A stretch of 64,000 bases of DNA. Source: Bettongia penicillata ogilbyi. Lineage: Eukaryota > Chordata > Mammalia > Diprotodontia > Potoroidae. The first letter of the stretch is position 1; each line of letters begins with the position of its first letter. The notes below the pieces were generated by a model that worked only from the letters and a program-made list of their open reading frames with translations, was not told where the DNA came from and searched no databases. A program made the translations under genes and the position numbers. Positions 55,205 through 64,000 of this stretch are shown piece after piece. The stretch covers positions 585,999 through 649,998 of the forward strand of contig JAJHZJ010000008.1 of NCBI GenBank assembly GCA_023548195.1, given 5' to 3'.

Positions 55205-55675
55205 CCCAGGGAACATGCCCCCAAAACAACTGTTAGGAGTATAGCCAGAAAGAAAATGAGAAAGGAAAAAGTGAAATCTTTCTTTTAAAAAATCTCTTAA
55301 GGAAAAATCAAATTCTTCTCAATTAATCAAAGGGGACAGAGAAAATGGAGATTAAAGGGACACACACTGAAACTGATGAATATATGACCTATCGCCATCA
55401 ATACTGAAGGTCAACATTATTAATGTCTCTACCTCTTATTCTTATGTTCTTCAATGGAGTTAAGATGATTTTTTTTGGTTGAGAGCATCCCATTTTCCAG
55501 GACCCAGAATACAAGTGACAGATTGGGTCAATTTCAGAAGAGAGATCCAGGTACCTAGAAGAGCTGTTGAGTTAACAAAGGGTAAAGACGGGAAGAATTT
55601 CAGGGGAGAGGAAAGAGCATAGGAAAGTAGGGGTTTAGGGAATATTTCCAGAGAGCAGGGATACCCTAGCCAAGT
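55205..55675. other. No feature recognised
   Basis: No recognised repeat. The 141-codon minus-strand frame (55460-55885) overlaps the SINE that follows and has no domain. Confidence 0.4.
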
Positions 55676-55679
55676 AGGC

Positions 55680-55890
55680 TTAACAAGAATCAGAAAGATC
55701 TGAGTTCCAATCCAGATCCAGGCAACGTGTGACTCATACACTGCCTGTCTCAATTTTCTCAACTGTAAAATAGGATAAAGATAGCACCTACTTACCAGGG
55801 TTGTTGTAAGATCAAATTGGGTAGTTTGGAAAGCACTTGGAACAGATTCTAGAACATAGTAGGCACTTACTAAATGTTGACTCATATTCT
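55680..55890 (+). repeat. MIR-tail SINE
   Basis: 'aagatctgagttccaatcca', 'gcctgtctcaattttctcaa', 'cacctacttaccagggttgt' and 'acatagtaggcacttactaa'. Confidence 0.88.
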
Positions 55891-55899
55891 TTCAAGTTT

Positions 55900-56800
55900 C
55901 CTACTGAGAGAAGAAACATGTCTTTCATAATCTCTTTTCTGAAATCAGGATGGGTTACGAAAATTAATCAGAGCTGGTCATCTTTTCATGTAAACATCAC
56001 AATTGCAGATAATTGCCATAGCATTTACAAAATCTTGCTGGCTTCTATTTACTTTCATCAATCAATTTCTTATTCTTTTTGTACACAGATTTTTTGTTTT
56101 CTTTTTATTATAAGATGTTTGATCGCTCTATCCATTACTGAATGAATTTGGTAGGAAAACATTATAAAGAAGGAACAGATCTTTATATGCCCCAAAGAAG
56201 GACTTATATCTCCTAAGCCCCCTGCTTCAGAAAGTTAGGATCCTTTTCTTACCCAAAGAATGTAAATAGAAAAGAAGGAGAACACAACGTCAGGATATCT
56301 TTGTCAATGGAAAGGCAAAACTACTTTCAGTGTAATAAAGAAATTATCTTATCATTCTTGCAATTTTTTCTTATTTGTAGAACTTCTATGCCTATTTTGA
56401 AAAATCTAGGAAGAGGAATGAAGGATTAAAGATCCTATTTTATGGATAATGCCATCAATATCCTGTAAAAAGTACCCTGAAGAGTAATTTAAACAAATAT
56501 TTTCAAATGATTTAACAATCTCTTTCATATTAACAATAACAAGTGCTGAGCCTGAGATTTAGTATTATTTTGCAAGCAGCACTTTAAATCCAGAGAACGG
56601 AGTTTGGGATTTTAATGGAATCTGTTTTACATCAAATAAGCATCCAAAGCAGAGGCAGTAAATCTTATTCTATTCTCAAACATGAATAGATGTTTCTAAA
56701 TGAAGGTGAATTCTTCTCTTTTCATTTTTATTTAGATATTGAAACTTTAGGAGAAAATATTAGTTGGAAATACAGTCAGTTTTGGCTCTCATTCTCTCCC
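55900..56800. other. No feature recognised
   Basis: AT-rich, apparently unique. Confidence 0.4.
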
Positions 56801-56801
56801 T

Positions 56802-56877
56802 TCCTTCCCTTCTTCCTTCCTTCCTTCCTTCCTTCCTTCCTTCCTTCCTTCCTTCCTTCCTTCCTTCCTTCCTTCTT
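56802..56877. repeat. (CCTT)n microsatellite
   Basis: About 15 uninterrupted CCTT units after a short irregular start. It directly abuts the A-rich tail of an antisense L1 end, so it probably grew from that tail. Confidence 0.97.
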
Positions 56878-56887
56878 TTTTTTATTT

Positions 56888-56965
56888 TTTTATTTAAATA
56901 GTATTTTATTTTTTCCCCAAAATCACATATTAAGAAAAAATTAGCATTCATTTTATAAGGTTATC
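56888..56965 (-). repeat. L1 3' terminus, antisense
   Basis: 'aatagtattttattttttcc' with 'gcattcattttataag' is the reverse complement of the marsupial L1 3' end. It is 5'-truncated to under 80 bp. Confidence 0.7.
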
Positions 56966-56967
56966 AT

Positions 56968-57035
56968 GGTAATAATAATAATCACTGACATTTATATGAT
57001 GCTTTTAGGTTTACAAAGTGCTACACATACTTTTT
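56968..57035 (-). repeat. MIR tail, antisense
   Basis: 'atcactgacatttatatgat', 'gcttttaggtttacaaagtg'. A close relative lies at 59212-59280. Confidence 0.65.
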
Positions 57036-57107
57036 TTCGCCTCCCCTCCCCTTGCTGACTCGTTATTACAGATAGTAGTTTGTTAGTGAGGCAGACTTTT
57101 TAAATCC

Positions 57108-57565
57108 CTAAGCCACTCCTTCTTTCTTTCCTTCTTCTCCCTTTTCTTTCCTTTCCCTCCTCCTTCCCTTCCTTCTTTCCTCCCTCTTTCTTTTCCCTTC
57201 CTCTCCTACTACCTTTCTTTCCTTCCTTCCCTTTCCTTCTTTCCTTTTTCTTCCTTGCCTCCTTTCTTTTTTCTTCTTTCTTTTGCTTTTTTCCTTCTGC
57301 TTTCCTTCTTTCCTATCCCTTTTCCTTTCCTCTCCTTTTTCTTTCCTTTTTCTCTTCCTTCCCTTCGTGCCTTGCTCCCTCTTTCCCTTCCCTTACTTTC
57401 CTACTTCCCTTCCTTGTTTTCTTCCTTCCCTTTCCTTCTTTCCCATTCTTTCTTTTTCCTTTCTTCGTTCCTCCTTTCTTTCCTTCATTCCTTCCTTCTT
57501 TCCATCCTTCTTTCTTTCCATCCAGCCTTCCTTTCTTCTATATTTCCTTCCTTCCTTCTTGTCAT
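57108..57565. repeat. Imperfect CCTT/CTTT pyrimidine tract, 450 bp
   Basis: Almost pure pyrimidine on the plus strand, with irregular CCTT, TTCT and CCCTT units. The 108-codon frames at 57255-57609 are Phe/Leu/Ser/Pro artefacts. Confidence 0.95.
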
Positions 57566-57599
57566 TTATCAACCACAATAGTCAACCATTATATTTTTT

Positions 57600-57945
57600 T
57601 ACAAGTTAATGATCATATATGTCAGTTAATTAACATTTACTAAGCACCTACTGTGTGCCTAGGAAATATATAGGAACTTAGACTTGGAATGGGCCTCAGT
57701 TCCTTGTGTATAGTAGGTGTTTAATATTTATCAATTTGAAAATAAAAGTAGATTTTCAAAATTGAATCTAGTTCAATCCAAACGCAAGTTATAGATAACT
57801 TCTACAACAATATCCTAAAGAAATTGTTATCCTGATCTCATTGGGGAAAGTATGTTATGTGTTTTTGGTTTTTTGGACTCTTCCTGTGATTTCACTTGTA
57901 CTGGAAATTCCCAACAAGGGAATTTCCTCTACCAATACAGATATG
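57600..57945. other. Short L2/MIR-type phrase, else nothing
   Basis: 'ttaacatttactaagcacct' and 'actgtgtgcctaggaaatat' (57625-57670) are a decayed common LINE/SINE phrase. Confidence 0.4.
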
Positions 57946-57947
57946 AA

Positions 57948-58090
57948 GCCATTCTGAAAGTTATAGTATTGCAAAGTTTCCTGGGCAGGGGCATTTAAGT
58001 GACTTGCCCAGGATCATAGAAAACATTGTGTTTCAGAAGGACTTGAAGGCAGGTCTTCCTTTCTGAGGCCAGCTCTCCATCCACTAAAAC
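57948..58090 (-). repeat. MIR/SINE fragment, antisense
   Basis: 'gcatttaagtgacttgccca', 'ggacttgaaggcaggtcttc' and 'aggccagctctccatccact', followed by (TC)n at 58088-58106. Confidence 0.75.
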
Positions 58091-58239
58091 TCTCTCTCTC
58101 TCTCTCGTTGTAAAGGTTATAGTTATAAAATATAACAAATAATAAATAAAAATGTTTTCTCAATCTTTTATGTCACTGATAATATAGAATTCTGAGAGAA
58201 GACTCCCTCTATCAATGCAGATTGGAAATTAATCCGCAC

Positions 58240-58400
58240 CTTACCAGTTTTAAAGACTTTTTTTCATTGCTGAGGGGTTTAAATGACTCATCTATGGTAG
58301 CATAATCACTATGCATGAAATATGGGACTTGAACACAGGAATCTGTGAATCTGAGGCGAAGTATCTGTACTAAATATCTATCACTGCCTCTCAATGGAAT
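58240..58400 (-). repeat. MIR/SINE fragment, antisense
   Basis: 'gggtttaaatgactcatcta', 'tgggacttgaacacaggaat' and 'tctatcactgcctctca'. Confidence 0.6.
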
Positions 58401-58436
58401 GCAATTACATATTATTTAATATCAATTTTGAAAGAG

Positions 58437-58715
58437 AGCAGCTAGGTGGTGGCACAGTGGATAGAGTATATGTCTTAGAGTTGGAAAGACCTGAGTTCAA
58501 AGCCAGACTCTGACTTTCTAAAGATTCATATACTTGAGTTCAAATTTGTGCACTTACTAGCTGTGTGACCCTGTGGAATTCACTTCACCCTGCTTGCCTT
58601 GGTTTTCTCATCTGTAAAATGAGCTGGAGAAAGCAAATGGCAAAGCACTCCAGGATCTCTTTCAAGAAAACCCCAAATGGTGTCACAAAGAGTCGGACAC
58701 AACTGAAAAAAAATG
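58437..58715 (+). repeat. Marsupial CORE-SINE, full length with internal duplication
   Basis: 'agcagctaggtggtggcaca', 'gaaagacctgagttcaaagc', a second partial 'cttgagttcaaatttgtgca', 'tagctgtgtgaccctgtgga', 'gagctggagaaagcaaatgg' and 'aaagagtcggacacaactga'. The region around the box B (GAGTTCAA) is present twice, about 60 bases apart. Confidence 0.95.
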
Positions 58716-58741
58716 TCTGAATAGCAGTGCCTTGAGATAAG

Positions 58742-58960
58742 AAAAGTAGCATGGCTTAGTGGACACAGACCCATCTTCAAGTCCTGCTTCTGACATCCAC
58801 TAGCTGTATGACCTTGGACTAAGTCAGCTGATCTCTAGGCACTCTAGGCATATCTCTAAGACTATATAAGTAGCAAAGAGTATGCATCTTACATTGGTAG
58901 GGGAAGCTGGCTCACTGGAGTTCCCCATAGCAATGAAATCATAGTCTGATCCCTATCTCT
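58742..58960 (+). repeat. tRNA-type SINE, second marsupial family
   Basis: 'gtagcatggcttagtggaca', 'gtatgaccttggactaagtc', 'tatctctaagactatataag' and 'ccccatagcaatgaaatcat' give the same order as the copies at 13140 and 19125. Confidence 0.82.
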
Positions 58961-59211
58961 TACTATCAAAAGCAAGTTAAAAATACCACTGACCTAATAA
59001 AGTAATATTAGAATTCCTTTATCTGACAAAATCAATTATTTGGAACATGACCAAGAATCAAGAAGTGAGCAGAAAATGACCCTGAAACAGAGGTCACAGT
59101 TCATGTGCTAATGTTCACACACATTAGTTTTGAGGAGTCCTTCAGGTGCTTTCAAAGAGATTAGTTACTACCCTCATGGAATAGGATATTTTAATAAACT
59201 TGCTTATTATG

Positions 59212-59285
59212 GCAATAATAATAATCGCTGACATTTATATGATGCTTTAAGGTTTATGAAGTGCTACACATACTTTATTCCATAT
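59212..59285 (-). repeat. MIR tail, antisense
   Basis: 'taataatcgctgacatttat' and 'gctttaaggtttatgaagtg'; nearly the same text as 56968. Confidence 0.7.
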
Positions 59286-59292
59286 TACAAAG

Positions 59293-59765
59293 TCTTAGCA
59301 CTGTGAGGATCTGAGATGTCGCATCTCCTAGCCCACACATAGCTTCTCTGTAGGATCCTTACCAAACCAGGTCTTTACTTGAATACTTCTTCCTGAAGGG
59401 ACTTATATTATAAGGCAACTCAATGCATGGTTAGACAGTTTAAATGGTTAGAAAATCATTTTCTTTTCATTAAACCAGAATATGCCTACTTCTAATGTCT
59501 ATCCATGGATCTAGTGCTGCCAGACCTATGGTAAATAAGCCTAATTCCTCCTCCATGTGCTAGTCTTTTAAATATTTGACATGATTTATCATGAATCAAT
59601 CCTATGATTGATCAATTCCCTAAATCTGAAGTCTGAACATCCCCAGTTTCTTCAATCATTCCTCACATGGAACGATTCTCCAATATCTTTTATAGTCATA
59701 TATGACCATCATCTAGAAACTCTTTTTGCTGTGTCCTTTAGATTAGCTTTTTCCCTGAAAGGTGA
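59293..59765 (-). repeat. CR1/L3-like LINE fragment, antisense
   Basis: 'gctctagcactgtgaggatc'-like start, 'acatccccagtttcttcaat', 'cattcctcacatggaacgat' and 'tgaccatcatctagaaactc' form the reverse complement of the text at 6165-6672. Confidence 0.6.
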
Positions 59766-59969
59766 CAAACGTCTTCTGAGGATTTGAATCCTCAAGACAT
59801 GCCACAAAACCTCACAATTCTCCAACTTTTGGCATTTCCATATGAAAGAAAGGGGCCATATCTACCCAATCTAAGTGATGGAGTATCCTTGTTGGATATC
59901 TTTTCTATGTTTTAGTTAAATAAACTTACTATTGTTAATTTCTGAATGCACTTGTATGTGTTTCAAAGG

Positions 59970-60195
59970 CAGTTAGCTGGCACAGTGTATAGAGTGCAGA
60001 ATGAGTCAAGAAGAACTAAATTTGAATTTACCCTCAAATACTTGCTAACTGTATTACCCTGAGTTAGTCTCTTCTCAGACTCAGTTTTCTCATTTGTAAA
60101 ATGGGAATAATAGGATTGTTGGGAGGAGCAAATGACAGGATATTTTTAAAGTGCTCAGCACAGTGCCTGGCACGTAGTGGGTACTATACAAATGC
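59970..60195 (+). repeat. MIR-tail SINE
   Basis: 'agttagctggcacagtgtat', 'tcatttgtaaaatgggaata', 'gtgctcagcacagtgcctgg' and 'cgtagtgggtactatacaaa'. Confidence 0.88.
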
Positions 60196-60209
60196 CTCCA
60201 CCCTCACCC

Positions 60210-60345
60210 CCTTGTGGCATAATGGTTAAAAAGCCATCAGCCGAAGCAGAAAGACCTGTGTTCAAATCCTGTCCCAGAATATAATGGTTGCATGATCCTA
60301 CACAAATCAGTTTACCTCTTCCCTAAGAATATGAGATCAGATGTG
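60210..60345 (+). repeat. tRNA-type SINE, head only
   Basis: 'gtggcataatggttaaaaag' and 'aaagacctgtgttcaaatcc'. Confidence 0.7.
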
Positions 60346-60425
60346 ATCTACATTAGAAAAAGATATTTTATTATCAGGAATTCCTTGTACCTTGAATCTG
60401 CCCCATCAAAAAATAAGTAAAGGTA

Positions 60426-60680
60426 GGGAAGCTATGTGGTGCAGTGGAGAGAGTGTATGACTTGGAGTTGGAAAGACCTGAGTTCAAATCCAGACTCTGA
60501 CTTTCTAGCTGTGACCCTGGGGAAATTTAACCCCTATTTGCCTCAGTTCCACATCTGTAAAAACAGGGACACACTGGAGAAGGAAATGGCAAATCACTCC
60601 AGTATCTTTGACAAGAAACCACCCTGGACAAATCCATGGAGTTACAAAGATTTGGACACAAGGGAAGAAAAAAGACAAGG
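60426..60680 (+). repeat. Marsupial CORE-SINE, full length
   Basis: 'gaagctatgtggtgcagtgg', 'aaagacctgagttcaaatcc', 'gagaaggaaatggcaaatca' and 'acaaagatttggacacaagg'. Confidence 0.93.
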
Positions 60681-60694
60681 GATTTGCCAAATAG

Positions 60695-60800
60695 TGGAGG
60701 GGCTTTGAGCGTCATAGGCATATAAAGCTGTTTGAATTTGGAAAACAATATGGAGTCAATTCAGTGTTTTGAGTAGTAGAGTACTGTGAACAGATTTATG
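60695..60800 (-). repeat. L2 fragment, antisense
   Basis: 'ggggctttgagcgtcatagg' and 'tatggagtcaattcagtgtt' resemble the antisense of the L2 3' half. Confidence 0.45.
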
Positions 60801-61250
60801 CTAATTCAAGGAGAGAAGTCTGCTGGCAAAGGATAAATGGAGGCACAAATATGTGCAGGGGGGCTCTTGCCTCCCCTCCTTCTAAATCCTAAACCCAGAC
60901 AGTTGGCAAAGAAGGCTTGAACTAGAGAGTGGCAGCCTGAATCAAGAGAAGGGAGAGGACTTACGATTTATGTGAAATGGCTTTTAGAACAGTCTACAAG
61001 GCTCTGTTAGCCTTTATATCTGAGGACAGCGTCTTTCCAGCAAAGTGCAAGGGAGGATGAAGATACAGGGTGGAAAGTCTTTCATCCTCTCATTTTTTCT
61101 GTTTTTTACTTCCTCTTTCTGTCTTCTACACCACTCCCCCTACCCCCATTCACTTTCCTTTTCTTAGCGGTTCTCTAAATGGTCCTCCTCTGTAGGCCTG
61201 TCAGCTGTGCTCTAAACTAACATTTGTCCCTCTTCCATAGCCTATGATTT
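60800..61250. other. No feature recognised
   Basis: GC slightly above average. No repeat or gene identified. Confidence 0.35.
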
Positions 61251-61252
61251 CA

Positions 61253-61496
61253 TGTTGTGGGTCAGTCGTGTCCTACTCTTTGTGACCCCATTTGGGGTTT
61301 TCCTGGCAAAGATACTGGAGTATCTTTTCATTTCCTTCTCCAGTTCTTTTGACAGATGAGGAAACCTGAAACCAATAAGGTTAAGTGACTTGCCCAGGGT
61401 CACAGCTAGTGTCTGAGGCCAGATTTGAATTCAGAAAGAGGAGTCTTCCAGACTCCAGGCCCAGTGCTTTATCCACTGAACCACCTAGCTGCCTCT
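61253..61496 (-). repeat. Marsupial CORE-SINE, antisense, full length
   Basis: 'gttgtgggtcagtcgtgtcc', 'tttgtgaccccatttggggt', 'cttttgacagatgaggaaac', 'gacttgcccagggtcacagc' and 'accacctagctgcctc'. Confidence 0.95.
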
Positions 61497-61499
61497 CAT

Positions 61500-62635
61500 T
61501 TCATATGACTTAAAGCAATAGCTAAGCTACAAGCTAAACGGGGAGTCTAATCCTGCCTTAGACATACTTACTGTTAAGCCATCTCTTAATCTCTGTGAGG
61601 CTATTTTCTCATCCATTAAACACACATAATAATAACACAAGGTTGAAATGAAGTTTTGGAATCATTATATGCTATATGGAGGTGGGTTTGATAATATCCT
61701 TTCTTACCTCCTGGATTTGGGATGCCAAGAAAACCTCTGTATGAGAAAAAGATCAGGCTAACTGACATCCCAATGAAGTCTGATTTAGTGTTAAGGGAAG
61801 GACAGTTTGTAGAGGCCTTTGAGCTATGATTGGGCCTATTGCCAGTATCATTTTGAGCTTTGAGACACATTTCCCACATACGCTGTACTTAAAATTAAAC
61901 AGTATAAAAGCCTGCAGTAATGAGATCCTATATTGTCAATTTACATGTATGAAAGTCAGATTCATAGCATTCTGTTTCCATGAGTTGGTCCTATAAAGAG
62001 AATGGATGGCAACAGGTGACCATACCAGCTGCCAAATGGGAAACCAAGGGTAGGCATTCATCCTGAAGCAGGGCAGAAGGAATACTTCAAGGACACAGGG
62101 CACACATTTTGAAACAATGGAAGGAAGCCAGAATTGGCTCCGAAGGATGGATGTACAGACCCAGCTGGCATAAAGCAAATGGAGATGGAGTATCTGAGCA
62201 AAAACCTGGTTACACACAGGAAGGAAGGAACTTGAGACAGCAACAGGTCCCAAACAGAAGCATCTACAACTGTTAGCCTGTGATCATAGGAGCAATTCTT
62301 TGAAAAGCCTGTGAGTTGCATATGGTTTCCATAATACACACAAGAAGCAACATTATCAAATTCTAAAGACAGCAGCCCTTTCTACAAATTCTTTCCATTA
62401 AGGAATAATCTCAGTGACAATTTTGCCTGTGATTTATTTATGCCACACCAATGACTGTTTTTAATGACTACAATTATAATTTTCTTTTAGAGAGATAATC
62501 TATTCAAAATATTCTCCCAAAGTTACGTTGTCCCCTTTCTTTTCTTGGAATTAAAACCAAGTTGAAAAAATTTTATTAGGCACCCACTATGTACCAGGCA
62601 ATAAGTAAACTGGAATTCATCTGTCATTTATCTAA
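61500..62635. other. No feature recognised
   Basis: Mostly unique. Two overlapping minus-strand frames (61936-62253, 62058-62339) of 93-105 codons have no domain and mutually exclude each other. Confidence 0.4.
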
Positions 62636-62638
62636 CAA

Positions 62639-63060
62639 CTCTCACCTGTTGTTCCAAGAAGCTGTAGCATGCACAACACTCTCATCCTCTTAAACTGTCT
62701 TGCAGAAGGGTTAAACCAGCTTGAGGGTAACTGATGGGCTTCTAACCTATTGTTGAGTTTGTCTGCCCCAAGCATGTGAAGACTTTCTCTGACAGGATGA
62801 GCAGTTGAGAATAGTTTGTTCCAGTGGCCGTGAGGGTGCCTGAACCAGGTACTATGGAGCACTTGGAGCTTAGTGAGATATTGAAGAACCCCAGATCCTG
62901 GGTCATCACCAGTCATAGTTGTCTTGACAATGGACTTCATTGACATTGGAAGAGACAGTGAAGTTGGTGACTTTGTGAAATTGCTTCTCTAAAATCCATT
63001 CCAGGGTCCGCTCAAGACACCATCCTTGTGATATCACTGGGCCTCTTCAAAAACAAAAGA
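62639..63060 (-). repeat. Unnamed interspersed repeat, right copy
   Basis: The inverted partner of 2040-2456. Aligned in the same orientation, 'cagttaccctcaagctggtt', 'acatgcttggggcagaca' and 'acaggtgagag' agree with that copy. The 104-codon frame at 62632-62946 lies inside it and is not conserved as a frame in the other copy. Confidence 0.6.
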
Positions 63061-63169
63061 TGAATAAGAAGCAGCTAAAAGTAGATAAATTTAAACCTCA
63101 CAAGGATGAGTTGGTTAGGAGAAGCACATACAGCACCATTTTTTCGTCATATGTAGGCACAAAATGGAA

Positions 63170-63345
63170 GTTTAGAATCATAGTTATTGCTAGAAGGGAA
63201 CTTGGAAGTCTTCTAAGCCAAACATCTCATTTTATAGATGAGTAAACTGAGGCGTACATGCATTAAGTCACTTATCTAAATTCACATCAGATTATAAGTG
63301 AGAGTTCAACTTCCAGAGCAGATCCTCTGATTTTAAATCCAGCAT
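63170..63345 (-). repeat. MIR-related SINE, antisense
   Basis: 'tagaatcatagttattgcta', 'tctcattttatagatgagta' and 'tccagagcagatcctctgat'. Confidence 0.6.
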
Positions 63346-63739
63346 TTTCTCTTTTTTACTTTACTGTTTAAAATGATGAATCAGAAAATGTGGGGTCTTC
63401 ATCTCAGTTCAAATTTTCACTTGCTCCAGAACAACGGGAAAATCTGATCCTCACCTATATTTTGCAATTGAGGAATAACTAAAATAATTGTAAAACTCTT
63501 TAAAACTCACACAAGACCTCATGCTTTAAAAGCAGAGATAACAGCTATAAGTGTACATTCCTTTTGTACAAGAGAAAGTAAAACAGTCACACTATATTCC
63601 TCCCAGTCAGGCATCAGTTGGATTGCTATATACAGAGTTCAGTTTTCTAGTGTCTGCAATGAAAAATCAGGCTAATTCAGGGGAAAGGGGAATTGATTGT
63701 GAGTCGTTTTCCTATCTTCACTTTGGAAAATTAGTACCT

Positions 63740-63910
63740 TTATAGAAAATGGATTTACAGTTGGAAGAGTCCTCAGAAACTATGTAGTTCAACTCCCTGA
63801 TTTTACTGTTGAGGCAACTGAGGCTGAGATGAGTTAAATGACTTATCCAAGATAACACAAGTGTTAAGCGATGGAGGTAGGCTTTTGAGCCCAAAGCTCT
63901 AGTATGTTAC
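63740..63910 (-). repeat. MIR-related SINE, antisense
   Basis: 'gatttacagttggaagagtc', 'tgttgaggcaactgaggctg' and 'gtaggcttttgagcccaaag'. Confidence 0.6.
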
Positions 63911-64000
63911 CTTTTGAAATAAGAATGTTATGTGCCCTGCATTTGAATATTAGGGTTATATAAATGGTACTAGAGAAATTAGGTGGAAACTAGGTAAATT
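63910..64000. other. Window end, nothing recognised
   Basis: AT-rich DNA. Confidence 0.4.

Noticed and set aside
57255..57609. Two 108-codon Phe/Leu-rich frames resembling membrane proteins
   Set aside because: Hydrophobic composition results from the pyrimidine tract; no start context or conserved motif.
1..64000. CRISPR arrays, operons, riboswitches, functional tRNA or rRNA genes, telomeric repeats
   Set aside because: None seen. The regular repeats are microsatellites without unique spacers, and tRNA-like segments are SINE heads lacking a complete cloverleaf.

Overview
This 64 kb window is gene-free euchromatic DNA from a marsupial mammal. The evidence is the repeat content: many copies of the marsupial tRNA-derived CORE/MIR-type SINE (GGCAGCTAGGTGGC head, ACCTGAGTTCAAATCC box-B region, 3' body running through CTGGAGAAGGAAATGGCAAA to GAGTCGGACACAACTGAA), marsupial-type LINE-1 pieces whose 5' ends read GGAGGAGCCAAGATGGC, and ancient LINE-2, CR1/L3-like, MIR and hAT-like relics. 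The exact species cannot be fixed from the sequence. I find no intact protein-coding gene. Every open reading frame seen is short, low-complexity, or lies inside a repeat, except one unrecognised, broken coding-like stretch at 49760-50177 (minus).

Layout. 1-21 kb: mostly single-copy AT-rich DNA with scattered L2, SINE, MIR, hAT-like and CR1/L3-like relics, a complete CpG-rich solo LTR (15026-15511, 6-bp target duplication) and an antisense L1 3' end (19745-20330). 21.4-25.8 kb: two consecutive sense-strand L1 copies, both internally deleted in ORF2; the second is split by a 1-kb insertion made of two related units. 26-39 kb: mostly unique, with a C-rich pentamer tract, a pair of perfect 54-bp direct repeats, L2 copies, and at 39147-39430 a full-length, decayed 7SL (signal recognition particle) RNA pseudogene whose tail became an (AC)n microsatellite. 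41-46 kb: a long GGAA tract followed by a three-part L1 mosaic carrying a recognisable ORF1 pseudogene. 47-54 kb: inverted L2 fragments, an antisense LTR with an adjacent polypurine-like run, the unknown broken coding-like stretch, a second complete solo LTR inserted cleanly inside a SINE (5-bp target duplication), and a long LINE-2 copy. 54-64 kb: dense SINE/MIR copies, CCTT and pyrimidine tracts, and CR1/L3-like relics; an unnamed 420-bp repeat near the right end is the inverted partner of one near the left end.

The elements do not form a working system. They record successive retrotransposition: ancient L2/MIR/CR1/hAT relics, then L1 and SINE insertions, then LTR insertions into them. No CRISPR array, operon, phage or bacterial feature is present. 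Repeat boundaries are read by eye and are good to about 5-30 bases unless a target-site duplication is stated. Family names for the older repeats rest on remembered consensus sequences and need a RepeatMasker run to confirm.
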